Shown: piece after piece, positions 17,331 to 26,027 of the stretch | Position numbering within the stretch: position 1 is the stretch's first letter | Layout: every line of letters begins with the position of its first letter | Notes under the pieces: generated by a model | The model's input: the letters and a program-made list of their open reading frames with translations, nothing else | What the model was told of the DNA's origin: nothing | Databases searched by the model: none | Assembly: GCA_017449495.1 (NCBI GenBank) | Contig: JAFTFO010000025.1 | Span: 1 to 50,006, forward strand | DNA: 50,006 nt | Reading direction: 5' to 3' | Source of the DNA: Prevotella sp. | GTDB taxonomy: Bacteria; Bacteroidota; Bacteroidia; Bacteroidales; Bacteroidaceae | Position numbers and translations under genes: made by a program

Positions 17331-20150
17331 CTACTCCTCCGGCATCATGATGACCTCTGCACGGTTGCCAGCCTTCAGGACCTCCTGTACGAAGGCGCTG
17401 ATACTCTCTGGTGTCTGGGCGTTCACCATCTCTTCGTAGCCTGTGTGGAAGTCAACCCCCCACTGGCGCCAGTCGTTAATCTGATTCATCCAGTAACCGT
17501 TCTGCTTCAGTTGGTCACCATGGTTCTTCAGCATATACTCCTTCACCTTCGTCAACTTGTCGGGATCACAGGTCTTGGCGATAGCGGTCACCTCGTCACG
17601 CATGATCATCAGGGCGGTGTCAGCCTTCTCTGGCTTCATCGGACAGTAGACGAACATGGTGGTGCTGATCTCATAGTCATCGCGGCTAATGCCAGCATTG
17701 CTGCTCACGGTATAGGCGGCACTGGCATCCTCGCGAATCTTCTTCAGATACTCCATCATCAGCACCTGTCCGGCCATGGAGGCCTTGACCCTATTCTCCA
17801 GCGTATAAGGCAGATCCTTTGAATACCAGAACATCACGGCAATGGCCTTCGGGGTCTCTGACTTATGCTTGAAACTGTTGATGACCTCGCCAGTGAAGTC
17901 TGTCGAAATGTTCTTTCCTTTCTCAATCTTCCCCTTGGCAGGCAGTGAGGCGATATACTGCTCAATCAGCGGACGGATGGTAGCCTCATCGTAGTTACCG
18001 ACGATGGTGAAGGTATAGCCAGAAGCATCAGCGGTGCGCTCCTTGGCCATCTGAAGGATACGGTCGTAGTCCACCTGCTTCAGGTCTGCCACCTCCAGCG
18101 ACTTGACGCGAGGACTATGACTGCCGATGGTGGCGTTGAGCGAGTCGCTGAATACGGCCTCAGGCTGCAACAGACGGTTCTTCAGGCTGATCTCCGTGGT
18201 CTGCATCAGGTTGTCGTACGATTTCTGGTCCTTGTTGATCTGAGTGAAATAGAGATACACCAACTGCAGCATGGTCTCCACATCCTTCGGTGTCGACGAT
18301 CCGTTGACACTCTGCCTGTAAGCACTCATCGAGAGACTTGCGCTGGCGATCTTGCCTGCCAGGGCCTTCTCCAGTTCGGTATGAGAGAAGTTCCCCAGGC
18401 CGCTGGCCTCTATCACATCGTTGAACATCTTGACATTGGGCAGATCCTCATCGCCGTAGAGTGAGGAGCCTCCGAAGCCCTCACCACTCAGCAGCACCTG
18501 GTCTTTCTTCAGGTCGGTCTGCTTCAGCACCACCGTCACACCGTTCGAGAGTTTCAGCTCCGTATAGCCAAAGGTGTCGTTCTTCGTCTCACTGAGGATA
18601 GTACCTTTTTGGGGCAATGTAGTGATCAGCGGCTCGTCCTTCACATTGTCCACGTAGGCCTCGATCTGGGCAGCGCGGGCATCGGCAATGGCTTTCTTCA
18701 GCCCCTCCTCCGTAGGATAGACGGCCCCTTCCTTCTCATTGTTGAAGTTAAGCACCACAAGGTTGGTGTCACTCGGCGATACCAGTTCCTTCATCACACT
18801 ATTGATGGCTTCCAGGGGAATCATTGGAGCGATCTGCTTCATCGTCGTATAGGTATAGTCGATGCTGGGGATAGGTTCCTGATCGAGGAAGTGCTGCACA
18901 TACTGGTTCACGAACTGGCTGTTGAAACGCTTGTCCTTGTTAGAATATGCCTTCTCGAGATTGCTCACGTAGTCAGCCTTGAAACGGTTGTATTCCGTAG
19001 CCGTGAATCCGAACTCAGCGGCACGGCGGGCCTCAGTCAGGACATTCGTGACGGCAGCCTCCGTCTGACCGTCCTTGGGCAGCACATCCACCTCAAAGGC
19101 ATCGACAGCCTTCGACAGGAGATAGTCGCCGTCGCCGGCTGATGCCTGCAAGAACGGGCTCTCGGGCTTCTCTGCATATTCCTTCAGACGATTGTTCAGC
19201 ATCGAGAGGGCTGCATCCTTCACATAATCCGTGACGATATAGGCCAGCGTTCCTTTCAGGGAGTCGGGGAAGGCCTCATGCTTCATCATCACGTAGGCCA
19301 GGTTGTACTGCTGTTCCTTGTCCTTGTCGATGACGAAGATCGGCTCGGCATTGTCTGGCACGGGCTCTGCCACTACCTTGGCGGCATCGGGGCCTGGGGT
19401 TGCGATCTGCGAGAACAGGTCCTTGATCTTCTGCTCCACTTTGTCCACATCCACATCGCCAACAACGATGATACCCTGATTGTCGGGACGGTACCACTTC
19501 TCATAGTATGCCTGCAGGAAGGGTCGCTCAAAATTGTCAATGATCTCCATCAGTCCGATAGGCATACGGTAGCCGTACTTCGAATTGGGATAGAGTTTCG
19601 GCAGGTCGCGCTCCAGCATACGCATCTGGGCCGAAGTGCGCAGTCGCCATTCCTCATGGATAACGCCACGCTCCTTCTCTATCTCCTCCTGTTCGAGCAG
19701 CAGGCCGTCGGCCCAGTCGTAGAGGATCAGCAGACAGGAGTCGATGATGCTCTCTCGCGTCGTGGGTACATTACTTATATTATAAACCGTCTGGTCGATG
19801 CTTGTGTAGGCATTCAGGTCAGTACCGAACTTCACGCCGACACTTTCACACCAGCGCAGCAGCTCATTGCCCTTGAAGTGTTTCGAGCCGTTGAAGGCCA
19901 TATGCTCCAGGAAGTGGGCCAGTCCCCGCTGGTCGTCGTTCTCCTGTATGGAACCCACACGCTGGGCGATAAAGAACTCTGCACGGTTCTCAGGCCAGTT
20001 GTTATAACGGATATAGTAAGTCAGTCCGTTGTCGAGTTTGCCGATGCGCACATCGGGATCCACGGGAATTGACGGCATCTCTTGTGCCGATAGCGTCACA
20101 CTACTGGTCAGCGCCAGCAAGAGGCTAAGGAATAGTTTCTTCATCTTCAT
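17331..20150 (-). CDS. M16-family zinc metallopeptidase (pitrilysin/insulinase type)
   Basis: 939 residues with a signal peptide ([23 protein letters not shown]), so periplasmic or surface-exposed. The inverted zinc motif is HFLEH (residues 79-83), with downstream glutamates in EQEEIEKERGVIHEEW. Two active-like and inactive-like M16 halves follow each other, the usual four-domain clamshell on one chain. It degrades peptides; physiological substrates are unknown. A -7 box TAATTTTG lies upstream at 20184-20177. Heptamer repeat arrays lie on both sides of the gene. Confidence 0.93.
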   Translation of the reverse strand: MKMKKLFLSLLLALTSSVTLSAQEMPSIPVDPDVRIGKLDNGLTYYIRYNNWPENRAEFFIAQRVGSIQENDDQRGLAHFLEHMAFNGSKHFKGNELLRWCESVGVKFGTDLNAYTSIDQTVYNISNVPTTRESIIDSCLLILYDWADGLLLEQEEIEKERGVIHEEWRLRTSAQMRMLERDLPKLYPNSKYGYRMPIGLMEIIDNFERPFLQAYYEKWYRPDNQGIIVVGDVDVDKVEQKIKDLFSQIATPGPDAAKVVAEPVPDNAEPIFVIDKDKEQQYNLAYVMMKHEAFPDSLKGTLAYIVTDYVKDAALSMLNNRLKEYAEKPESPFLQASAGDGDYLLSKAVDAFEVDVLPKDGQTEAAVTNVLTEARRAAEFGFTATEYNRFKADYVSNLEKAYSNKDKRFNSQFVNQYVQHFLDQEPIPSIDYTYTTMKQIAPMIPLEAINSVMKELVSPSDTNLVVLNFNNEKEGAVYPTEEGLKKAIADARAAQIEAYVDNVKDEPLITTLPQKGTILSETKNDTFGYTELKLSNGVTVVLKQTDLKKDQVLLSGEGFGGSSLYGDEDLPNVKMFNDVIEASGLGNFSHTELEKALAGKIASASLSMSAYRQSVNGSSTPKDVETMLQLVYLYFTQINKDQKSYDNLMQTTEISLKNRLLQPEAVFSDSLNATIGSHSPRVKSLEVADLKQVDYDRILQMAKERTADASGYTFTIVGNYDEATIRPLIEQYIASLPAKGKIEKGKNISTDFTGEVINSFKHKSETPKAIAVMFWYSKDLPYTLENRVKASMAGQVLMMEYLKKIREDASAAYTVSSNAGISRDDYEISTTMFVYCPMKPEKADTALMIMRDEVTAIAKTCDPDKLTKVKEYMLKNHGDQLKQNGYWMNQINDWRQWGVDFHTGYEEMVNAQTPESISAFVQEVLKAGNRAEVIMMPEE

Positions 20151-20176
20151 AAGTTTGGTTATTGAATATTTGGGTG

Positions 20177-20184
20177 CAAAATTA
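20177..20184 (-). promoter_or_regulatory. -7 box of the M16 peptidase gene
   Basis: Minus-strand TAATTTTG, 26 bp upstream of the start. No good -33 box at 20 bp. Confidence 0.5.
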
Positions 20185-20242
20185 CTGCTTTTTTCTCAAT
20201 TAGACGCAGAAGTCATCTAAAAACTACAAGTTTTTATCGATT

Positions 20243-20344
20243 GTTTACAGTTTACGGTTTACAGTTTACAGTTGATAACCCGGCAAGCCACTCTATTCCT
20301 CTCAAATGTAATCATCTGTAAACCGTAAACTGTAAACCGTAAAC
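20243..20344. repeat. Two opposed heptamer arrays (GTTTACR and TAAACYG)
   Basis: Four GTTTACR units at 20243-20270 face three and a half TAAACYG units at 20319-20344, with about 48 bp between. They are the same heptamer in opposite orientation, so the region can fold into a long stem. It lies between xerD and the M16 gene. Confidence 0.88.
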
Positions 20345-20350
20345 TAAAAA

Positions 20351-21256
20351 TCACTTCCTCCTATTCCTCGGATGATGCTCGAGAATCTCCTTCCGCAGTG
20401 TCGAGGTGTCGATATGCGTATAGATCTCCGTTGTGCCGATGCTCTCGTGGCCCAGCAGTGCCTGAATCACCCTCAGGTCGGCACCTCCTTCGAGCAGGGC
20501 GGTGGCAAACGAGTGGCGCAGGGTATGGGGCGAGATGGTCTTCTGGATACCTGCCTCTTCCGCCTGCCGCTTGATCATGATGAGGATCATCACTCGCGTC
20601 AGATGCGCCCCCCGGCGGTTCAGAAACACATAGTCCTCCTCACCAGGTTTGATCGTCATGTGCCGACGGTCGTCGAACCAGTAGTCAAGTTCCTGGATGG
20701 CCTTTTTCGAAATAGGCACCAGCCGCTCTTTCGAACCTTTGCCCAATACGCGGATGAACTGCTCATCGAGATACAGGTTCGAGAGTTTCAAGGTCACCAG
20801 TTCGCTCACACGCAGGCCACAGGAGAAGAGAACCTCAATAATAGCCCTGTTCCTGTGTCCCTCCCACTTCGAGAGGTCGATGCTCGCTTCCAGACGGTCC
20901 ACCTCGGCCGTCGTCAGCACCTCAGGCAGGTGCTGTCCTATCTGCGGCGACTCCAGCAGTTCTGTAGGGTCGTCATCACGATAGCCGTCCAGTTGCAGGA
21001 AACGGAAGAAACTCCTCACCCCACTCAGGATCCTGCACTGGCTCCGTGCATGAATCCCAATGTCGTGCAAGCCTGCCGAGAAATGCTCCAGGTCTTCCAA
21101 CCGCACCTCTCGCGGGTCCTTACCCTCCCCTTCCAGATAGTCGAGCAGTTTCCGCAGGTCACGCTGGTATGCATCGAGCGTATTGCCCGACATGTTCCGC
21201 TGCAGTTTCAGATACCGCACGTATCGCCTTACCATCTCTTGCTGAACCTTTTCCAT
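20351..21256 (-). CDS. xerD: Tyrosine recombinase XerD-like
   Basis: 301 residues from the ATG at 21256, the normal Xer length; a longer frame upstream runs into the M64 gene's 3' end and is unlikely. The catalytic set is complete: Arg149 (CGLRVSEL), Lys173 (GKGSKERLVP), His244 and Arg247 (HTLRHSFA), His270 (LGHESI) and Tyr279. The N-terminal SAM-like domain carries NTLDAYQRDLRKLLDYL. XerD resolves chromosome dimers at dif with its partner; the lack of a nearby integrase cargo fits the housekeeping role. It could also be a single Xer or a XerC-type paralogue. Confidence 0.9.
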   Translation of the reverse strand: MEKVQQEMVRRYVRYLKLQRNMSGNTLDAYQRDLRKLLDYLEGEGKDPREVRLEDLEHFSAGLHDIGIHARSQCRILSGVRSFFRFLQLDGYRDDDPTELLESPQIGQHLPEVLTTAEVDRLEASIDLSKWEGHRNRAIIEVLFSCGLRVSELVTLKLSNLYLDEQFIRVLGKGSKERLVPISKKAIQELDYWFDDRRHMTIKPGEEDYVFLNRRGAHLTRVMILIMIKRQAEEAGIQKTISPHTLRHSFATALLEGGADLRVIQALLGHESIGTTEIYTHIDTSTLRKEILEHHPRNRRK

Positions 21257-21308
21257 CTCTATATCCAAGTGGTTCGGAGTCCCCGGGCCTTTCTGCTTGT
21301 CAATTCTT

Positions 21309-22982
21309 TTATCGCCAGATGATTCTTGGTGGTGCAGGCAGCCAAGGGGCATTCCCTCCTGCCACAGATGAAGACACAGCGGAATGGGTCCTTGTCGTAA
21401 ATGTCCATTTCTCTGGCTTGTGCTGACTGTCGAACTCTACAAACTCTTCGTATGTCGGCTGTTTGTCAAGCCCCAGTTCCATCACCTTATTATATATAGC
21501 CCGCCGGCTGGGAGCATTAAACGGCGCATCATTCTGATTCATCATGCTATTTTCCGTAGGTCGATAGACACCCTTGAAGAAGGTATAGCCGCCTTCATAC
21601 GTTCCAATCTTTTCATTGGCGAACTCGCCATCATAGATGAATCTGCTCCAAAGAACCTTCGTGGAATCCTTTTCCGAATCGATATTCATGAACCATGCCC
21701 ATTTCTCATGCAACTCCTTCAGAGCCTTGATGTCAGCATCCGTGGCGGAGCCTTCCGTAGAGCGCACATATTCATCGGCCAGTTTCGCGAAGCCATGGCC
21801 GATGGCCTCATGCGTCAATACCTGCCGGAACGTCTCGCTCTTCAGACTGCCGACCACCGGACACAGGGCGATGGCGTAATTGTAGTCAGTCTTCTTCTGG
21901 TCTCTTACCATATAGGTTATACCCTTTTTCTGATTAGTATTCAGTATCACCACCGCCAAGGCATGGATGGAGTCGATGTCTTCCACCTTCTTCACATAGT
22001 CCATCACGCGATCGGCATCTACGGAAATGCCTGTGGTCTGATGATCCGGTACCGTACGGAAAACTGTTGATAGGCCATCAAAGCGATTGCGCTCGGAGAC
22101 GGCCGTCACCTGATAGACGTTGAAATAGTCACGGAGCGACTTTATAGGCTCCTCACTGAAGAGATTGTCCACCGCCTGGTTCATGACTTCATCATAATAG
22201 CCGCTGTTAATGTCTTCATCCAGGAAGCCGTCACCCATCAGCACGAAGGGAATCCCTTTGCCCACCTTCGCAGTATTCAGCACCTTCACCTTCCCATCCT
22301 GAGAGAAGTCCGCCGAGATGGAACTGAAATACGGTTCCTGATATAGCCACAGCGTATCAAGCCCCAGATAATTACCCTTGTCGTCCTGCATCGCCATGAA
22401 GAGCGCACCCTCTCTCGGATATGGTGTTGAGTTCAGCCCCACATAGAGCATCATTGTTTCACCTTCATAGTCAGTTCTGCTTCTGGACTGATAGATGGGG
22501 TCCAGTTTCACCCATTCTTCCAGGCCGTCGGTGGCTAACAGCATCAGGTCTTTCACGTTGATGTTTGTGTGGTATGTAAAGGTCCTGCTGCCTCCGCCCT
22601 CCTCTATCATCCACTCATCCAGGTCAAACCAGGCATACTCATCGCGCTGTCTGATGCTGACGGTCTTCGTCTCACCACCAGCCTCTATGGTCATGACGGC
22701 CGTGCGGGGACTTTTCGTCCTGTTCGTCGATATGGTGGCAAGGGTGATGACATTCTCACCGGCCTTGCCGCTCCCTGGCGAGAAGGTCAGCCAGTTTGCC
22801 GGACAAACAGCCTTCCACGACTTTTCCGACCTGAACCTGAACTCGGCAGTCTGGTTAGTCACAGAATAGAGTTCCACTGTTTCCGGGGTTGACAGGGATA
22901 TCACCTCATCTTCTTTTTCGCAACCTACCATCAGGAACAGCGCCAGGCCACATGCCAGTTTACATATCCTTTCTCTTATCAT
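21309..22982 (-). CDS. M64-family (IgA-peptidase-like) lipoprotein with BACON-type domain
   Basis: 557 residues. A lipoprotein signal ends at Cys21 (FLMVGC). Residues about 25-113 look like a BACON beta-sandwich (FRSEKSWKAVCPANWLTFSPGSG), followed by a second similar segment. The C-terminal half is a metallopeptidase: HEAIGHGFAKLADEY gives His391, Glu392, His396 and, further on, Asp403-Glu404, as in peptidase family M64. GDGFLDED (250-257) is the conserved lead-in of the family. It is probably exported to the outer membrane surface. Members cleave mucosal or other glycoproteins in some gut bacteria; the substrate here is unknown. Confidence 0.88.
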   Translation of the reverse strand: MIRERICKLACGLALFLMVGCEKEDEVISLSTPETVELYSVTNQTAEFRFRSEKSWKAVCPANWLTFSPGSGKAGENVITLATISTNRTKSPRTAVMTIEAGGETKTVSIRQRDEYAWFDLDEWMIEEGGGSRTFTYHTNINVKDLMLLATDGLEEWVKLDPIYQSRSRTDYEGETMMLYVGLNSTPYPREGALFMAMQDDKGNYLGLDTLWLYQEPYFSSISADFSQDGKVKVLNTAKVGKGIPFVLMGDGFLDEDINSGYYDEVMNQAVDNLFSEEPIKSLRDYFNVYQVTAVSERNRFDGLSTVFRTVPDHQTTGISVDADRVMDYVKKVEDIDSIHALAVVILNTNQKKGITYMVRDQKKTDYNYAIALCPVVGSLKSETFRQVLTHEAIGHGFAKLADEYVRSTEGSATDADIKALKELHEKWAWFMNIDSEKDSTKVLWSRFIYDGEFANEKIGTYEGGYTFFKGVYRPTENSMMNQNDAPFNAPSRRAIYNKVMELGLDKQPTYEEFVEFDSQHKPEKWTFTTRTHSAVSSSVAGGNAPWLPAPPRIIWR

Positions 22983-23008
22983 ATAAACACCTCTAAATGT
23001 TTCGGATG

Positions 23009-23040
23009 CAAAGTTACGTATTTATTCTGACAAAGCCAAA
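23009..23040 (-). promoter_or_regulatory. Promoter of the M64 peptidase gene
   Basis: Minus-strand TTTG (23040-23037), 20 bp, TAACTTTG (23016-23009). The -7 box is 26 bp from the start codon. Confidence 0.7.
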
Positions 23041-23091
23041 TGTTTAGTTACGCCTTTTTGTGATTTTATGAGAAAGTTTTCCGGCTTTTTG

Positions 23092-23122
23092 TTGCACGGA
23101 TACATTTTATTCCTTATCTTTG
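23092..23122 (+). promoter_or_regulatory. Promoter of the rubrerythrin gene
   Basis: TTG (23092-23094), 20 bp, TATCTTTG (23115-23122), 35 bp upstream of the ATG. Confidence 0.7.
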
Positions 23123-23157
23123 CAGCTGATATCATTATCCACTAAACAAATACGACA

Positions 23158-23700
23158 ATGAAAGAACTGAAAGGAACAAAGACCGAGAAGAACCTGCAGG
23201 AAGCCTTCGCCGGCGAGTCGCAGGCCAGAAACAAGTACTCCTACTGGGCATCGAAGGCCAAGAAGGACGGTTATGTACAGATTGCCGCTATCTTTGAGGA
23301 GACAGCAGCCAACGAGAAGGAGCACGCCAAGATGTGGTTCAAGCTCTTAGAGGGTGGTGCCATCAAGTCGACCCCAGAGAACCTGGAGGCAGCAGCCAAC
23401 GGTGAGAACTTCGAGTGGACCGACATGTATGCCCGCATGGCTCAGGAGGCTCGTGAGGAGGGTTTCGATGAGATTGCCGACAAGTTCGAGGCTGTAGGCA
23501 AGATTGAGAAGGAGCACGAGGCCCGCTACCGTAAGTTGCTCGACAATATTAATAAGGAACGCGTGTTCTCGAAGGACAACGATGTCATCTGGCAGTGTTC
23601 CAACTGCGGTCATATCGTCATCGGCAAGAAGGCTCCCGAGGAGTGTCCCGTCTGCAACCATCCGCAGGCATACTTCCAGGTAAAGGCAGAGAATTACTAA
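23158..23700 (+). CDS. rbr: Rubrerythrin
   Basis: 180 residues. The N-terminal ferritin-like four-helix bundle carries the di-iron ligands (Glu20, [10 protein letters not shown] with Glu53 and His56, and Glu97/EKEH near 117-120). The C-terminal rubredoxin-like domain has Cys147, Cys150, Cys163 and Cys166. It reduces hydrogen peroxide in the cytosol of anaerobes, with electrons from a rubredoxin or NADH system. It is monocistronic and converges on the beta-helix gene, with 8 bp between the two stops and no hairpin. Confidence 0.97.
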   Translation: MKELKGTKTEKNLQEAFAGESQARNKYSYWASKAKKDGYVQIAAIFEETAANEKEHAKMWFKLLEGGAIKSTPENLEAAANGENFEWTDMYARMAQEAREEGFDEIADKFEAVGKIEKEHEARYRKLLDNINKERVFSKDNDVIWQCSNCGHIVIGKKAPEECPVCNHPQAYFQVKAENY

Positions 23701-23708
23701 TCTCTGCC

Positions 23709-25334
23709 TTACTGGTACGTACAGTGTAGGGACTGTATGACTGTGGCTGAGGCACCCGTAGAGCCTGTATGTTGAATATGGATGCCACCATAGTTACTGG
23801 AGTGTTCGATGATGGCCGATAGTTGCTGTTGCAGGTCATTCTGCTCAATCTGAGCCCAGAGCATACTACCCTTTACTGAGAGTGTCACACGACAGCCTCT
23901 TTTAAAGAGAACGCACTTTTCCGGAGAGCAGATCGGAGTGACCTCACCATCTTTATATTCCACCAGCACGACCTCCACCGCCTGGTCGTAAGTTGGTGTG
24001 CGGACGAATCGCAGGCCATAACCTGTAAGTGTCTGCGTGTCGAACTTGATACAGATATCCAAATACTGACCCGTAGCACTGCCAAAGCCCTGACCAGCCG
24101 ACTTGCAAGGTGATAATTCCACTGTCAGCGTCTGCCCGTCATAGTGCTCATCTTTCTTCCCAGTATACATTATCCGCGCTCCACGGACATTCTGAATCAT
24201 ACCATAGCAGCCCTCTGCGCCATCCACACCCTCACCAAAACACCAGGCTGGACGAGACGAATCCACGCTCCAGTCGTAGGCTGCAGTATCCTTCGGCTTA
24301 TAGGCATCCAACGTCCAACGATCTGATGCCAGCACTGGTTGATTTGAAATCGGTAGCATTGGCGTAGTGACAGGCATGGGCACATCTGGTGGCATAGGCA
24401 CATGAAGGGGCTTACCGTTCAACGTACAATTCTCCATGAGGCACAGCTTTTTCGGATTGGGCTTCTTCGTCCATTCTATTGTCAGGTCAGGATCATCGCT
24501 CGTCCAACGACAGTTACGCATCGTAACGGGGTCCGACACCTTCGTGAGGTACTGCACCCCCTGTACCTTCGAGTGGATATCGCAATCCTCAAAAATGGCT
24601 CCCTGTGGCGAAGTACAGTAGAATGGCTTGCTGGAAAAGAACGTGAAACGACAATGACGGTAAGTACCTGTACCACACAAGGCATCATCAGTACACTCGA
24701 AGTAGCAGTTGTAGAACTCAGCATGTTGAGCCCCAGCAAACGGGCAAAGGTTAAGACGCGAGATAAAACGACAGTTGCGGGCCTCATAACGATCACCGTC
24801 GCAGATGACCAACTGTGCCTGCACAATGGCATCACCCCGCCGCTTCCGGTTTTGACAAGAATCACGCTGATAGTTTAGATCCACATTACAATAATTGCCG
24901 AAGGTCAGATTCTCTGCCTGGATATCGTCGCCCGTGATATGCAGCAGGGTGAAATTACCCTCTGCCCCTTGCGTCTGTCCTCTGTTGCAGGCCAGCACCA
25001 CATCCTCAGGACTGTCACCCATGCCGACAAGACGCGTCCTGTTTAAGCGCACTTTCATGCCATAAGGGATGCTCTCACCTGGATCGGGTTTACGAATACT
25101 GGGGTCGTCAGGATTATCTATCCAATACACGCCTGGGGCAATATGGACTATGGTCCACACACTGTCACCGGCAAAAACCTCTGCCTGACGGAGTGCTTCA
25201 TTGACTGTTGTAAGACTGCCCTCCCCTGAGTTTGTCTGTCTCTGAGGATTCACATAAAGATGGCGTTCTGGCTGAGCGCAGACGGTCAGACACCATAGAG
25301 ACGTCACAACTAAAATAAAAAACCTTTGCCGCAT
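23709..25334 (-). CDS. Secreted right-handed beta-helix protein, pectinesterase-like
   Basis: 541 residues with a signal peptide ending CAQ. Residues about 25-325 resemble the parallel beta-helix of carbohydrate esterase family 8 and related pectin enzymes: TVNEALRQA and IVHIAPGVYW at the start, then repeated short turns with N, F and C residues (ENLTFGNYCN, ARNCRFISR, YNCYFECTDD). I cannot point to the full pectin methylesterase active site, so activity is uncertain. Residues about 350-541 look like a separate beta-sandwich. It is probably periplasmic or on the surface. It stands alone behind a good promoter. Confidence 0.7.
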   Translation of the reverse strand: MRQRFFILVVTSLWCLTVCAQPERHLYVNPQRQTNSGEGSLTTVNEALRQAEVFAGDSVWTIVHIAPGVYWIDNPDDPSIRKPDPGESIPYGMKVRLNRTRLVGMGDSPEDVVLACNRGQTQGAEGNFTLLHITGDDIQAENLTFGNYCNVDLNYQRDSCQNRKRRGDAIVQAQLVICDGDRYEARNCRFISRLNLCPFAGAQHAEFYNCYFECTDDALCGTGTYRHCRFTFFSSKPFYCTSPQGAIFEDCDIHSKVQGVQYLTKVSDPVTMRNCRWTSDDPDLTIEWTKKPNPKKLCLMENCTLNGKPLHVPMPPDVPMPVTTPMLPISNQPVLASDRWTLDAYKPKDTAAYDWSVDSSRPAWCFGEGVDGAEGCYGMIQNVRGARIMYTGKKDEHYDGQTLTVELSPCKSAGQGFGSATGQYLDICIKFDTQTLTGYGLRFVRTPTYDQAVEVVLVEYKDGEVTPICSPEKCVLFKRGCRVTLSVKGSMLWAQIEQNDLQQQLSAIIEHSSNYGGIHIQHTGSTGASATVIQSLHCTYQ

Positions 25335-25397
25335 ACCTTAAGTCTATGTTCGGCCATCAGCATCACCACAATACTCATGACGATTTACAATCTGGTG

Positions 25398-25429
25398 CAA
25401 AATTACTAAATTTCCCTCATATCACCAAA
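25398..25429 (-). promoter_or_regulatory. Promoter of the beta-helix gene
   Basis: Minus-strand TTTG (25429-25426), 20 bp, TAATTTTG (25405-25398). Confidence 0.7.
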
Positions 25430-25613
25430 TGTGCCATCAGTTTTCTCTCACCGTTGTTATTTACGCCTTACGCAACAATAATGTTAATGACCGTTATAAC
25501 CATTTCAATTGTGTTAAAGGATCATAAATAGCCATTGGTTTCTTGCAAGGTTTCAACCCTTTCAGCTTTATAAGAGTAGAGAATTGTATCATATTGCTAT
25601 TAAACAAAAGAGT

Positions 25614-26027
25614 ATGAAGAAGAGCATTTTCTTATGGCTAATCACTCTGGTCCTGATGATAACGGGACTGAGCAGTTGCAGTAATGATGATGGTTTCAGT
25701 GATATTATCGGAACATGGTATCTGGTGTCGTACAATAATGGTTGGGGAGACATCAGTACGTTCGACGAAGGTGAAATCACCGTCACTTTTACCAGTGATG
25801 GAGTTGTGAGGATCGTGAACAATAGAGAAGATCAGAGTCCTCTGCCGACAGGGACTCGTACCTACTCCTTCAAGGAAGTCGGGCAATCGATTTATACAGG
25901 CGAATCAAAACCGGGCATCACATTCGATGGGTACCTTGTTTACAGCTTTGACGTTTTTGAAGAGACGCTTCATATTTCAGCCGAAGCATACGATGGCCCA
26001 GGCTACGGATTTAAGAAAGCCTATTAA
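25614..26027 (+). CDS. Small lipocalin-like lipoprotein
   Basis: 137 residues from the ATG at 25614, chosen because it gives a clean lipoprotein signal (LMITGLSSC). The mature part begins after an Asp/Ser linker with IIGTWYLVSYNNGWG, the opening of lipocalin-like DUF domains common in Bacteroidota, and is rich in alternating hydrophobic and polar residues as in a beta-barrel. No ligand is known. Its stop codon overlaps that of the converging CE2 gene. I see no clear promoter box. Confidence 0.75.
   Translation: MKKSIFLWLITLVLMITGLSSCSNDDGFSDIIGTWYLVSYNNGWGDISTFDEGEITVTFTSDGVVRIVNNREDQSPLPTGTRTYSFKEVGQSIYTGESKPGITFDGYLVYSFDVFEETLHISAEAYDGPGYGFKKAY

Noticed and set aside
20351-21256. Phage integrase marking a mobile element
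   Set aside because: Length, motifs and the surrounding housekeeping genes fit a chromosomal Xer recombinase; no att repeats or cargo are seen.
20372-21322. 316-codon plus-strand frame
   Set aside because: Antisense to xerD, with no recognisable protein features.
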